A stretch of DNA of 16,978 nucleotides from an uncultured bacterium (GCA_902803265.1 CADCPD010000021.1:1-16978), one strand, 5' to 3'; shown: positions 8,202-15,207, numbered from the stretch's first letter. The notes: generated by a model not told the origin, from the sequence alone. Numbers and translations: made by a program.

Positions 8202-8759
8202 ATGATATCTGTAAACGATTTAAAAACAGGCTTAACACTTGAATTAGATAACGGTCTATGGACAGTAGTTGATTTCTTACACGTAAAACCAGGTAAAGGT
8301 GCAGCATTTGTAAGAACAACATTAAAACACGTAGAAACAGGCAGAGTTGTAGAAAAAACATTCAGAGCCGGTGAAAAAGTTGCAAAAGCTATGTTAGAAC
8401 GTAGAGATATGCAGTATTTATATAAAGAAGGTTCAGGTTATGTAATGATGGATTCAGAAAACTATGAACAAATTACATTAACACAAGAACAAATTGGAGA
8501 TGGAATAAAATATTTAAAAGAAAATATGAATGTATCAGTATTGTTACACGACACGAAAGTTGTAGGCTGTGATATCCCATCACACGTAGAACTTGAAGTT
8601 GTAGATACACCTCCTGCAGAAAAGGGTAATACAGCTCAAGGCGGAACAAAACCTGCAACAACAGAAACAGGTGCAGTAGTTAACGTACCGTTCTTTGTTC
8701 AAAACGGTGACAGAATAAGAATTGATACAAGAACAAATGAATACTTAGACCGTTGCTAG
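8202..8759 (+). CDS. efp: Elongation factor P
   Basis: Seen: 185 residues, the normal length. The N-terminal KOW-like domain carries the loop HVKPGKGAAFV with Lys32 at the tip, the residue that in many bacteria is modified; FRAGEKV and YLYKEGSGYVMMD mark the second domain, and GTKPATTETGAVVNVPFFV with GDRIRIDTRTNEYL the third. AAAAAGGAGA lies seven bases upstream of the start. Family knowledge: EF-P binds stalled ribosomes between P and E sites and speeds peptide bonds at consecutive prolines. No epmA/epmB-type modification gene is nearby, and the PGKGAAFVR loop resembles the cyanobacterial type, so the modification state cannot be told. It is followed by accB and accC at 24- and 14-base gaps in one direction, an arrangement I recall from cyanobacteria. 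Confidence 0.97.
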   Translation: MISVNDLKTGLTLELDNGLWTVVDFLHVKPGKGAAFVRTTLKHVETGRVVEKTFRAGEKVAKAMLERRDMQYLYKEGSGYVMMDSENYEQITLTQEQIGDGIKYLKENMNVSVLLHDTKVVGCDIPSHVELEVVDTPPAEKGNTAQGGTKPATTETGAVVNVPFFVQNGDRIRIDTRTNEYLDRC

Positions 8760-8783
8760 TATTCATTTTGAAAGGTTATAATT

Positions 8784-9230
8784 ATGGATATTAAATATGT
8801 TGAAAAACTTGCAAAGTTAGTTGATGAACATCAATTAACAGAATTAACCGTAACAGAAGGTGAAAGTCAATTAACATTAAAAAAAGAACCTGCAAAAAAT
8901 GGTGAAGCAGTCCAATTTGTACCGTCAGTACAAAAGGAGCAACCTGTTGAAATAAAAGAAGAACCGGTTGAAGAGAAAAAAGAAGAAAGAAAAACAAACA
9001 AAATTATAAAATCACCAATGGTAGGAACTTTTTATAAAGCTCCTTCTGCTGGTGCGCCACCTTTTGTTGAAGTAGGAGGCCTTGTTGCACAAGGTGAAGT
9101 TGTCTGCATAATTGAAGCAATGAAATTAATGAATGAAATCGAATCTGATTATTCAGGAAAAGTTGTTGAAGTTTGTGTTGAAGACGGACAACCTGTGGAA
9201 TACGGTCAAGTTTTAATGTATATTGAATAA
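8784..9230 (+). CDS. accB: Acetyl-CoA carboxylase biotin carboxyl carrier protein
   Basis: Seen: 148 residues. The N-terminal helix (MDIKYVEKLAKLVDEHQLTE) is followed by ELTVTEGESQLTLKK, a Glu/Lys/Pro/Val-rich flexible linker at about 45-72, and the biotinyl domain at about 74-148 with IKSPMVGTFYKAPSAGAPPF and the biotin site EAMKLMNE (Lys114). Family knowledge: Lys114 carries biotin that shuttles carboxyl groups from biotin carboxylase to the carboxyltransferase, making malonyl-CoA for fatty acid synthesis in the cytoplasm. AAAGG precedes the ATG. It sits between efp and accC. The carboxyltransferase genes accA/accD and the biotin ligase birA are not in the window. Confidence 0.97.
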   Translation: MDIKYVEKLAKLVDEHQLTELTVTEGESQLTLKKEPAKNGEAVQFVPSVQKEQPVEIKEEPVEEKKEERKTNKIIKSPMVGTFYKAPSAGAPPFVEVGGLVAQGEVVCIIEAMKLMNEIESDYSGKVVEVCVEDGQPVEYGQVLMYIE

Positions 9231-9244
9231 AGGTATTTAATATT

Positions 9245-10597
9245 ATGTTTAAAAAAGTTTTGGTAGCAAACCGTGGTGAAATTGCGGTTAGGGTAATTCG
9301 TGCATGTAGAGAATTGGGTATTCCGACAGTTGCAATATACTCAGAAGCTGATGCAGAATCTTTGCACGTAAGATTGGCAACTGATGCATATTGTATCGGA
9401 CCAAATGAACCCTCTAAAAGTTATTTAAATATTCCGGCAATAATGTCTGCAGCTGATGTTTCAGGAGCAGATGCAATCCACCCTGGATACGGATTTCTAT
9501 CAGAACGTCCTGATTTTGTTGATATTTGTGATAAACACAATATTAAATTCATAGGTCCAAGCGGAGATACTATGAGATTAATGGGTGATAAAGCAAATGC
9601 AAGAAAAACAATGATAGAAAACAATGTACCGGTTACACCTGGGACAGATATATTAGGATCAATAAAGGAATGTCTTGATTTTGCTAATAAAGTAGGATAT
9701 CCGATAATAATAAAAGCAACAGCAGGTGGTGGCGGAAAAGCAATGAGAGTTGTGAGAAACGCTGAAGAATTGCCTGAATTAATGAATATTTGCCAACAAG
9801 AAGCAGAAAATTATTTTGGTAATCCTGATGTATATGCAGAAAAATTTTTAGAAAATCCAAGACATATAGAAGTACAAATAATAAGTGATAAATACGGTAA
9901 TGTCGTTCACGTTGGAGAAAGAGATTGCTCAATACAAAGACGTCATCAAAAACTAATAGAAGAAGCACCTTCTTTCGTAATAGATGAAAAAACCAGAAAA
10001 GCAATGGGTGAAGCTGCGGTAAGAGCAGCTAAAGCTATTAACTATGAAGGTGTCGGAACATGCGAATTTCTACTTGATAAAGACGGTAAATGGTATTTTA
10101 TGGAAATGAATACCAGAATTCAGGTTGAACATTGTGTAACAGAAATGATATCAAGAATAGATCTTGTAAGACAACAAATAAGAGTTGCTGCAGGAGAAGA
10201 ACTTGAATACACTCAAAAAGATATAAAACTTGTAGGTCATGCTATTGAATGCAGAATTAATGCAGAAAATCCAGATAAAAACTTTATACCATGTCCTGGT
10301 AAAATAGAAGGTTACGCTGCACCAGGAGGTTTTGGAATAAGAGTTGATTCTCATGTTTATCCGGGATATAAAATTCCACCTTATTATGATTCTTTAATAG
10401 GAAAATTAATTTGTTGGGGACAAACAAGAACACAAGCAAGAAGAAGAATGTATCAAGCTTTAAAAGAATACGTAATTACAGGAATTGAAACAACAATACC
10501 ATTCCATTTAGAAATTGTAGAAGATGAAGTTTTTAAAAGCGGTAATTTCAATACAGGCTATATAGAAGATTATTTAAAAAGAACTCATAGAATTTAA
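9245..10597 (+). CDS. accC: Acetyl-CoA carboxylase biotin carboxylase subunit
   Basis: Seen: 450 residues, the usual size for the stand-alone subunit. It opens FKKVLVANRGEIAVRVIRAC; ATP-grasp features follow: Lys116 (GDKANAR), Lys157 with the glycine loop GGGGKAM at 161-167, HIEVQ (His207, Glu209), GERDCSIQRRHQKLIEEAPS, the metal ligand Glu287 in MEMNTRIQVEH (Arg291, Glu295), and Arg337 (ECRINAE). All key residues seem present. Family knowledge: it uses ATP and bicarbonate to carboxylate the biotin on AccB. It ends the efp-accB-accC operon, just ahead of a hairpin at 10606-10631. No fusion to a carboxyltransferase or BCCP domain, which separates it from pyruvate or propionyl-CoA carboxylases. 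Confidence 0.97.
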   Translation: MFKKVLVANRGEIAVRVIRACRELGIPTVAIYSEADAESLHVRLATDAYCIGPNEPSKSYLNIPAIMSAADVSGADAIHPGYGFLSERPDFVDICDKHNIKFIGPSGDTMRLMGDKANARKTMIENNVPVTPGTDILGSIKECLDFANKVGYPIIIKATAGGGGKAMRVVRNAEELPELMNICQQEAENYFGNPDVYAEKFLENPRHIEVQIISDKYGNVVHVGERDCSIQRRHQKLIEEAPSFVIDEKTRKAMGEAAVRAAKAINYEGVGTCEFLLDKDGKWYFMEMNTRIQVEHCVTEMISRIDLVRQQIRVAAGEELEYTQKDIKLVGHAIECRINAENPDKNFIPCPGKIEGYAAPGGFGIRVDSHVYPGYKIPPYYDSLIGKLICWGQTRTQARRRMYQALKEYVITGIETTIPFHLEIVEDEVFKSGNFNTGYIEDYLKRTHRI

Positions 10598-10605
10598 ATA
10601 TAGAA

Positions 10606-10631
10606 AAGGCGAACATTTAAAAGTTCGCCTT
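10606..10631. terminator. Bidirectional intrinsic terminator between accC and the exported-protein gene
   Basis: A perfect 9-bp stem AAGGCGAAC / GTTCGCCTT around an 8-base A+T loop. Read leftward it is followed by TTTTC, read rightward only by TAAATTT, so it fits the leftward gene slightly better but lies between two convergent genes and can serve both. Confidence 0.75.
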
Positions 10632-10657
10632 AAATTTACTTTCTAAATATATTATCC

Positions 10658-10684
10658 CTATTCTTCCTATTCTTCCTATTCTTC
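10658..10684 (-). repeat. Three tandem 9-base units GAAGAATAG spanning the stop codon
   Basis: On the minus strand, GAAGAATAG occurs three times in frame with the exported-protein gene. Each unit reads Glu-Glu-stop, so the real stop (10676-10678) is followed by two further in-frame TAG codons at nine-base intervals. The preceding codons GAG GAA GAA are the same unit with G instead of T. Confidence 0.85.
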
Positions 10685-11125
10685 CTCTTCTTCTCCCTCT
10701 TCTGTTTTATCTTCAACCTCTGCAACTTCAACACCCATAGCTTTTAAATTAGCTCTGGCCTTTGGTGCAAGGGCTGTATCAGAAAAATTCTCTAAAATTG
10801 TTTGAAAACATTCAATAGATTCCGAATTCATTTCTCTCAATCTATAAATACATCCTGCTTTGTAATATAAAGGTGCAAGTACGATATCAGGAGAAACAAG
10901 CATTTGATTGTCTAATTTAATTTTTACATCAATTAAATTTCTATTATCATCAGGAGATAATAAAGCATTACCGTAAACTTTTTTTGTTAAATTATCTATG
11001 GTATCAGACATAGTTTGAATTTCTTCTGCTGAAACTTTTTTACCTTTTTTAGCTGCGGAAGCATCCAAACAAAATGCTGTAATTACAAAGATACCTAATA
11101 TTATAATCAATAATGCTTTTTTCAT
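10676..11125 (-). CDS. Small exported helical (TPR-like) protein with poly-Glu tail
   Basis: Seen: 149 residues. The start MKKALLIIILGIFVITAFCL ends in DASAAKK, a standard signal peptide with an Ala-Ser-Ala cleavage site near residue 24; the single Cys19 lies within the hydrophobic stretch and lacks a proper lipobox. The mature part is helical; residues about 85-130 (YYKAGCIYRLREMNSESIEC, then FQTILENFSDTALAPKARAN) have the spacing of one tetratricopeptide-type repeat like those of BamD/CpoB-family proteins. The last 15 residues are almost all Glu/Asp. A GGGAG site precedes the ATG. I do not recognise a named family; a periplasmic or cell-envelope scaffold is a guess. It stands alone, divergent from the glycosidase and convergent with accC. 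Confidence 0.75.
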   Translation of the reverse strand: MKKALLIIILGIFVITAFCLDASAAKKGKKVSAEEIQTMSDTIDNLTKKVYGNALLSPDDNRNLIDVKIKLDNQMLVSPDIVLAPLYYKAGCIYRLREMNSESIECFQTILENFSDTALAPKARANLKAMGVEVAEVEDKTEEGEEEEE

Positions 11126-11206
11126 TACCTACCTACTCCCTATTCAGTATTTATATTTTATAATAAAACCTTGCAATTGGGTCTCATACAAATGTATGAT
11201 ATTATC
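11126..11206. promoter_or_regulatory. Divergent promoter region, exported protein / glycosidase
   Basis: A perfect TATAAT lies at 11159-11164 on the plus strand, predicting a transcript start near 11171 for the glycosidase; I see no good -35 for it. On the minus strand TTGCAA (11171-11176) and TATAAA (11150-11155) are 15 bases apart, a possible but short-spaced promoter for the exported protein. Confidence 0.4.
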
Positions 11207-12193
11207 ATGGATTTAAAAAGTAAATTATACCAAATGTTTATCTTGGGTGTAGATGATAAAAACACCTACAAAGCTCTGGAACAAGGACTTTCAGGGGTTA
11301 TATTTTTCACAAAAGATATCATATCAATCCAAAGGTTTAAATTTTTAATACGAGATTTAAAATTGCATTCTAAAATTCCGCCGTTTTTATCAATTGATCA
11401 AGAAGGTGGTAGAGTAGAGCGCACAGAAAATATCCATAATGGGAAAAAATATTTAAGTGCAAAATATGCCTTTGCAAAAGGTTTAAACTATTTAGAAAAG
11501 CAAACAGATGAGATTTCAAAAGAATTAAAAGATTACGGAATAAATTTAAACTTTGCACCATGTACTGATGTTAATTCAAATCCAAATAATCCAATTATAG
11601 GTGAGCGTGCGTTTTCGGATAATACCGACGAAGTTATAAAAGGCGCGGGAATTGTAATAAATACTTATAGAAAAAATGGTATAATCCCTTGTATAAAGCA
11701 TTTTCCGGGACATGGAGATACAGAAAAAGACAGCCATTTAGAATTACCCGTTTTAAATCAATCACTTGAAGATATGGAAAAAATTCATATAAAACCTTTT
11801 AAAGAATTGATTAAAAAAGATATAGAAATGGTTATGGTGGCACATCTTCAAGCCAAATGTTTCGGAAAAGAAATACCTACAAGTTTAAACAAAAATTGTA
11901 TTGATTATATAAGAAACAAATTAAACTATGATGGTGTATTGATTTCCGATGATATGTATATGAAAGCAATAACTAATAATTATGGCTTTGAAAAAGCATG
12001 TCTTATGGGAATAAATGCAGGTTTGAACTTGTTTATTTATAGAGATGCAAGTGATGAAGTTATAGAAATGATAGATAATATTTATCAAAAAGCTTTAAAA
12101 GATATAAATTTGCAAGAAAAAATTGAAACTTCTTGTGAAAAAATAATAAAACTGAAAGAAAAAACTAATTTACTCAAAAACCATATTGACTGA
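11207..12193 (+). CDS. Glycoside hydrolase family 3, NagZ-like beta-N-acetylhexosaminidase
   Basis: Seen: 328 residues from the ATG at 11207. Family signatures in order: FLSIDQEGGRVER (60-72), INLNFAPCTDVNSNPNNPII (112-131), then GERAFS, IKHFPGHGDT (163-172) with Asp175-Ser-His177, the mobile-loop acid/base pair of NagZ, MVAH (210-213), and VLISDDMYM (244-252) containing the nucleophile Asp (248 by the NagZ pattern). There is no signal peptide and no second GH3 domain, so it is cytoplasmic and minimal. Family knowledge: NagZ removes GlcNAc from anhydro-muropeptides in cell wall recycling. The frame stays open to a TTG at 11171 and an ATG at 11192, but relatives begin at a motif like MDLKSKLYQMF and none of the candidate starts has a clear ribosome site. 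The 3' end overlaps the convergent MarR gene by 24 bases. Confidence 0.88.
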   Translation: MDLKSKLYQMFILGVDDKNTYKALEQGLSGVIFFTKDIISIQRFKFLIRDLKLHSKIPPFLSIDQEGGRVERTENIHNGKKYLSAKYAFAKGLNYLEKQTDEISKELKDYGINLNFAPCTDVNSNPNNPIIGERAFSDNTDEVIKGAGIVINTYRKNGIIPCIKHFPGHGDTEKDSHLELPVLNQSLEDMEKIHIKPFKELIKKDIEMVMVAHLQAKCFGKEIPTSLNKNCIDYIRNKLNYDGVLISDDMYMKAITNNYGFEKACLMGINAGLNLFIYRDASDEVIEMIDNIYQKALKDINLQEKIETSCEKIIKLKEKTNLLKNHID

Positions 12194-12628
12194 TTCTGTC
12201 AATTTATTTTTTAATCTGTCTAAATATGAATTAAATAATTTATATTCTTCTTCGGTATAAAGATTTTCAAGGTCTTTTGCATACTTTTCAAATATTACAC
12301 CAATCTCGTTATAAAGTTTATTTCCTAAATCTGTTAATTGAATTTTTTTTACCATTCTGTTGTTCTTTATATCAATAAATCTTTTTATAAGTTTTTTTTG
12401 CTCCAAAGAATTTAAATCTTTACTTAAATTAGCAGTACCTCTTAATAAAATTTTTGCTAAATCTCTTTGATGAATATTTTGATTTGTTTTTAAAGTATGA
12501 ATAATATCAAATTCATTAAAAGAAACATTTGTATTTTTATGTTTATTAAAAAATCTTATTGCGAAAATTTTTAAGATTTTTGATGTATGACCAATATTTG
12601 AAAATAAATCTCCATTGTTTTGAGTCAT
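12170..12628 (-). CDS. MarR-family transcriptional regulator
   Basis: Seen: 152 residues from the ATG at 12628, which has AAAGAGG five bases upstream; the frame is open to 12706, but that extension would run through the promoter and palindrome. The winged helix-turn-helix spans residues about 38-110: FDIIHTLKTNQNIHQRDLAK, then ILLRGTANLSKDLNSLEQKK and LIKRFIDIKNNRMVKKIQLT (the wing), with helical dimerisation segments at both ends. Family knowledge: MarR dimers bind palindromes and are released by small phenolic or drug-like ligands. Inference: it represses itself and the divergent DHA2 exporter through the palindrome at 12691-12710. No cysteine is visible in the 152-residue form, so redox sensing by thiols is unlikely. 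Its tail overlaps the convergent glycosidase by 24 bases. Confidence 0.88.
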   Translation of the reverse strand: MTQNNGDLFSNIGHTSKILKIFAIRFFNKHKNTNVSFNEFDIIHTLKTNQNIHQRDLAKILLRGTANLSKDLNSLEQKKLIKRFIDIKNNRMVKKIQLTDLGNKLYNEIGVIFEKYAKDLENLYTEEEYKLFNSYLDRLKNKLTESVNMVFE

Positions 12629-12633
12629 AATTA

Positions 12634-12640
12634 CCTCTTT
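12634..12640 (-). promoter_or_regulatory. Ribosome binding site deciding the MarR start
   Basis: AAAGAGG on the minus strand, five bases before the ATG at 12628. Starts farther upstream would be translated from within the promoter itself, so this start is preferred. Confidence 0.6.
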
Positions 12641-12672
12641 CAAAATAATATTATCATAAACATTTTCTTTAC

Positions 12673-12701
12673 ATAATATTGTTTTTATTATATATTGTAA
12701 A
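12673..12701 (-). promoter_or_regulatory. Predicted promoter of the MarR gene
   Basis: Minus strand: -35 TTTACA (12696-12701), exactly 17 bases, then -10 TATTAT (12673-12678). The -35 lies wholly inside the palindrome at 12691-12710, which predicts autorepression. Confidence 0.55.
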
Positions 12702-12707
12702 TACAAT
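12679..12707 (+). promoter_or_regulatory. Predicted promoter of the DHA2 exporter gene
   Basis: Plus strand: -35 TTGTTT (12679-12684), exactly 17 bases, then -10 TACAAT (12702-12707). The -10 lies inside the palindrome at 12691-12710. The 5' leader would be only about 13 bases; AAGGAA at 12710-12715 is the only ribosome-site candidate and would be at or near the transcript 5' end. Confidence 0.55.
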
Positions 12708-12710
12708 ATA
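12691..12710. promoter_or_regulatory. Perfect palindrome, probable MarR operator
   Basis: Arms TATATTGT and ACAATATA (8 bp each, perfect) around AAAT. It lies between the divergent MarR and exporter genes and covers the -10 of one predicted promoter and the -35 of the other. A further half-site ATATTGT is at 12676-12682, overlapping the other two promoter elements. Size, symmetry and place fit MarR-family operators; binding is inferred. Confidence 0.7.
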
Positions 12711-12726
12711 AGGAATAATCAATAAT

Positions 12727-14280
12727 ATGTCTAAGGAAACTATTCAAACAGAATGGAAACCAAAGTCAAGCCTATTATTAATAACAATAGCTGTCATGCT
12801 TGCAACGTTTGTCGAAGTTTTGAATACTTCTATTGCAAATGTGGCATTAAAAACTATTGCCGGAAGTTTTTCAATTTCAAACGATGAAAGTCTTTGGATA
12901 GTAACATTATTCCTGATAGCAAGCAGTATTTTATTACCAACAACTGATTGGTGTTGCAGCGTAATTGGCAGAAAAAAGTTTTTATTATTCTGTATATCAC
13001 TTTTTGGTATATCAGCATTTATATGTGGAATAGCACCAAATTTTGAAATAATGTTGATCGGAAGAATTTTTCAAGGTTTAGGCGGTGGTTGTCTTTTACC
13101 ACTTTCACAAGCAATTTTACTTGAAAGTTATCCAAAAAGTGAACATGGAAAAGCAAATGCCATATTTGGATTTGGAGTAACAGTTGCTCCAATCCTTGGA
13201 CCGATAATAGGTGGCTGGCTTACTACAAATTATTCATGGAATTGGGTATTTTTTATAAGTTTACCATTTTGTATTGCTGCTTTTATTATGGTTATGCTAT
13301 ATATTGAAGATCCGCCATATCTTAAAATTGTTGGATTGCATAAAATTGATTACATAGGACTTTTACTTTTAATAGTTTGGATTTCTAGTTTTCAAGTAAT
13401 GGTTGATAATGGACAAAAAAACGGTTGGTTTGATTCTGCATATATACAAAAACTTGGAATTACCTCTTTAATTTCATTTATTTTATTGGTTTGGTGGGAA
13501 TTAAAAATAAAAAATCCATTATTAGATTTAAAAATATTTAAAAATTGGAATTATGCTTTTGGTACATTTATTTTAACAGTTGTATTTGGAATATGTTATG
13601 GTTCAATTGCAATATTACCTATGTTTTTGCAAAGTTTATTAGGATATGATGCATTTTTAAGCGGACTTGCAGCAGGTCCAATGGGTGTAGGTTCATTTTT
13701 GGGTATTATAACAACAGGAATTTTAGCAACAAAAGTAGATTTGAGAAAGCAGTCTATGGCAGGAATTCTTATAATTTCGATAGGGTGTTTTATGTTTTCA
13801 TCTTTAAATCTCAATATTGCAATCACAAATGTGATATTACCTAATATTATTGTTGGATTTGGAATGACATTTGCTATTGTTCCAACTACAACATTGTTAT
13901 ATTCTAATATTTTAAAACAACAAATGACGAATGCATCAAGTTTACAAAATCTTGTAAAAAATGTGGGATGTGCAGTTGGAACTTCTTCTGTTGGTTTTTT
14001 GGTATCAAGATATTCTCAAATTCATCAAACTTATCTTGTTGATAATATGACAATGTTAAATCCTGTATTTGAAGAAAAATTTAATATGATTATTGCAAGT
14101 TTTATGCAAATGGGGAATGATATTGTAACTGCACAATTGAAAGCAGGGGTCCAATTGTATAATTTACTTTTGCAACAATCTGTTCTTAGTGCGTATATGA
14201 GTGCATACAAAATTTATGCAATTGTAATATTTATTATTTTCCCTCTTGTATTTATTTTAAAGAAAGTCGAATATAAGTAA
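12727..14280 (+). CDS. MFS drug exporter, DHA2 family (EmrB/QacA type, 14 TM)
   Basis: Seen: 517 residues, very hydrophobic, consistent with 14 membrane helices. Family signatures: EVLNTSIANVALKTIAGSF (30-48, the DHA2 motif at the end of TM1, here Asn where Asp is common), GRKKFLL after TM2 (81-87), GRIFQGLGGGCLLPLSQAIL (112-131), and antiporter motif C in FGFGVTVAPILGPIIGGWL (147-165) followed by YSWNWVFFISLPF. The last helix ends in basic residues (KKVEYK). Family knowledge: proton-driven export of drugs or other amphipathic compounds from the inner membrane; EmrB works with a periplasmic adaptor EmrA and TolC, but no HlyD-like partner gene is next to it. Inference: expression is governed by the divergent MarR protein. 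Substrate unknown. It ends two bases from the convergent PHP gene. Confidence 0.92.
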   Translation: MSKETIQTEWKPKSSLLLITIAVMLATFVEVLNTSIANVALKTIAGSFSISNDESLWIVTLFLIASSILLPTTDWCCSVIGRKKFLLFCISLFGISAFICGIAPNFEIMLIGRIFQGLGGGCLLPLSQAILLESYPKSEHGKANAIFGFGVTVAPILGPIIGGWLTTNYSWNWVFFISLPFCIAAFIMVMLYIEDPPYLKIVGLHKIDYIGLLLLIVWISSFQVMVDNGQKNGWFDSAYIQKLGITSLISFILLVWWELKIKNPLLDLKIFKNWNYAFGTFILTVVFGICYGSIAILPMFLQSLLGYDAFLSGLAAGPMGVGSFLGIITTGILATKVDLRKQSMAGILIISIGCFMFSSLNLNIAITNVILPNIIVGFGMTFAIVPTTTLLYSNILKQQMTNASSLQNLVKNVGCAVGTSSVGFLVSRYSQIHQTYLVDNMTMLNPVFEEKFNMIIASFMQMGNDIVTAQLKAGVQLYNLLLQQSVLSAYMSAYKIYAIVIFIIFPLVFILKKVEYK

Positions 14281-14282
14281 AA

Positions 14283-15068
14283 TTAAATTAAATCATGCTC
14301 AATAGGTAACATTTTATCAAAGGTGTAAAAAGTTTTAAAACCTATTTCTAATAATTGTTTTTGAACATCAGCTATTTTCGCTCCAAAATGTTCAATACTG
14401 TGTGAATCACTTCCGAGTGTCAGAATTTCTCCGCCTAAATCTTTATATAATTTTAAAATATCAACGGACGGTGTTAAATCAGGTATCTTGTATCTAAAAC
14501 AAGATGTATTAACTTCCAATCCTTTTCCGTCTTTTATAATTTGTTTTAAAATTTCTGCAATAAAGTCTTTTACTTTTTCAAAAGGATAATATGTTTCGTC
14601 ATATCTTCGTACTAAATCCAAATGTCCTAATACGGAATAATTTTTATAAATCTTAGTTACATCAATAATTTCCTGATAATATCTTTCATTATATTCTTTT
14701 TGAGTTCTACCTTCAAAAAAATCTTTATTCCATAACATCTTTTTATCTACGGTGTGAAATGACAGAAGAACAAAATCAAGAGGCAAAGATTTAAATAGTT
14801 TTTCAAATTTATCAATATTAAAAATTTGCATACCAAATTCAGCACCAAGTTTAATACTGATATTATTACCGTATTTATCTAAAACTTCATTATATTCTTT
14901 TAAATATTTTTTTTCTTCAATACCATTTAAATCGTTAACATCGTAATCCTTATGATCAGTAAAACATAATTCATCAAAACCTATATTCAAAGCCTTTTCG
15001 ACATATTCATACATTTTGACTTTTGAATCGTCGCTGTTATGTGTGTGTAAATGATAATCTGCAAGCAT
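14283..15068 (-). CDS. PHP-domain phosphoesterase, histidinol-phosphatase (HisJ) type
   Basis: Seen: 261 residues from the ATG at 15068 (AGAAAGG six bases upstream; the frame is open to 15140, but that would run through the upstream gene's terminator). Metal ligands of the PHP fold appear in order: DYHLHTH (His6, His8), FTDHKDYD (Asp38-His39), LGAEFGM (Glu77), SFHTVD (His105), GHLDLVRRYD (His149, Asp151) and GSDSHSIEHFG (Asp221, His223). Family knowledge: HisJ uses a trinuclear metal centre to remove phosphate from histidinol phosphate in histidine synthesis; the VNTSCFRY and LTLGSDSH stretches match that branch rather than DNA polymerase PHP domains. No other his genes are nearby, so another phosphomonoester or nucleotide substrate remains possible. 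Confidence 0.85.
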   Translation of the reverse strand: MLADYHLHTHNSDDSKVKMYEYVEKALNIGFDELCFTDHKDYDVNDLNGIEEKKYLKEYNEVLDKYGNNISIKLGAEFGMQIFNIDKFEKLFKSLPLDFVLLSFHTVDKKMLWNKDFFEGRTQKEYNERYYQEIIDVTKIYKNYSVLGHLDLVRRYDETYYPFEKVKDFIAEILKQIIKDGKGLEVNTSCFRYKIPDLTPSVDILKLYKDLGGEILTLGSDSHSIEHFGAKIADVQKQLLEIGFKTFYTFDKMLPIEHDLI

Positions 15069-15074
15069 AATAAA

Positions 15075-15081
15075 CCTTTCT
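15075..15081 (-). promoter_or_regulatory. Ribosome binding site deciding the PHP phosphatase start
   Basis: AGAAAGG on the minus strand, six bases before the ATG at 15068, favouring the shorter protein that begins directly with the metal-binding DYHLHTH motif. Confidence 0.6.
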
Positions 15082-15092
15082 GATATTATTTT

Positions 15093-15121
15093 ACAATAAA
15101 AAGCAAAAAAAAAATGGTCAA
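15093..15121 (-). promoter_or_regulatory. Possible promoter of the PHP phosphatase overlapping the upstream terminator
   Basis: Minus strand: TTGACC (15116-15121), 17 bases, then TATTGT (15093-15098). The -35 is the descending arm of the terminator stem and the spacer is mainly its T-tract. Spacing is ideal and the position suits the ATG at 15068, but no other support is visible. Confidence 0.35.
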
Positions 15122-15139
15122 ACCGAGAGAGTCTGACCA
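15105..15139 (-). terminator. Strong intrinsic terminator of the 67-residue gene
   Basis: Minus strand: arms TGGTCAGAC and GTTTGACCA (eight of nine pairs matched, one internal mismatch) around a 7-base CU-rich loop (TCTCTCG), followed by ten T residues. The T-run is on the minus strand only, so it ends leftward transcription. Confidence 0.85.
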
Positions 15140-15152
15140 AAAACTTTAAAAT

Positions 15153-15164
15153 AGAGAGAGAGAG
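15153..15164. repeat. (AG)6 dinucleotide run
   Basis: Twelve bases of alternating A and G; on the leftward transcript it is CUCUCUCUCUCU in the 3' untranslated part of the 67-residue gene, about 15 bases before the terminator stem. Confidence 0.8.
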
Positions 15165-15207
15165 TATAAATTTGTTATTTTGAAATCTTTTTTAAATTAG
15201 CTTAAAA

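Noticed and set aside
9684..10004. 106-codon minus-strand open frame within accC
   Set aside because: Antisense to the ATP-grasp core of biotin carboxylase; Leu/His-rich product without family features.
15153..15164. (AG)6 run as a phase-variation tract
   Set aside because: It lies outside any coding region and promoter spacer, so slippage would not switch a frame or a promoter; it is discussed only as an RNA-pairing element.
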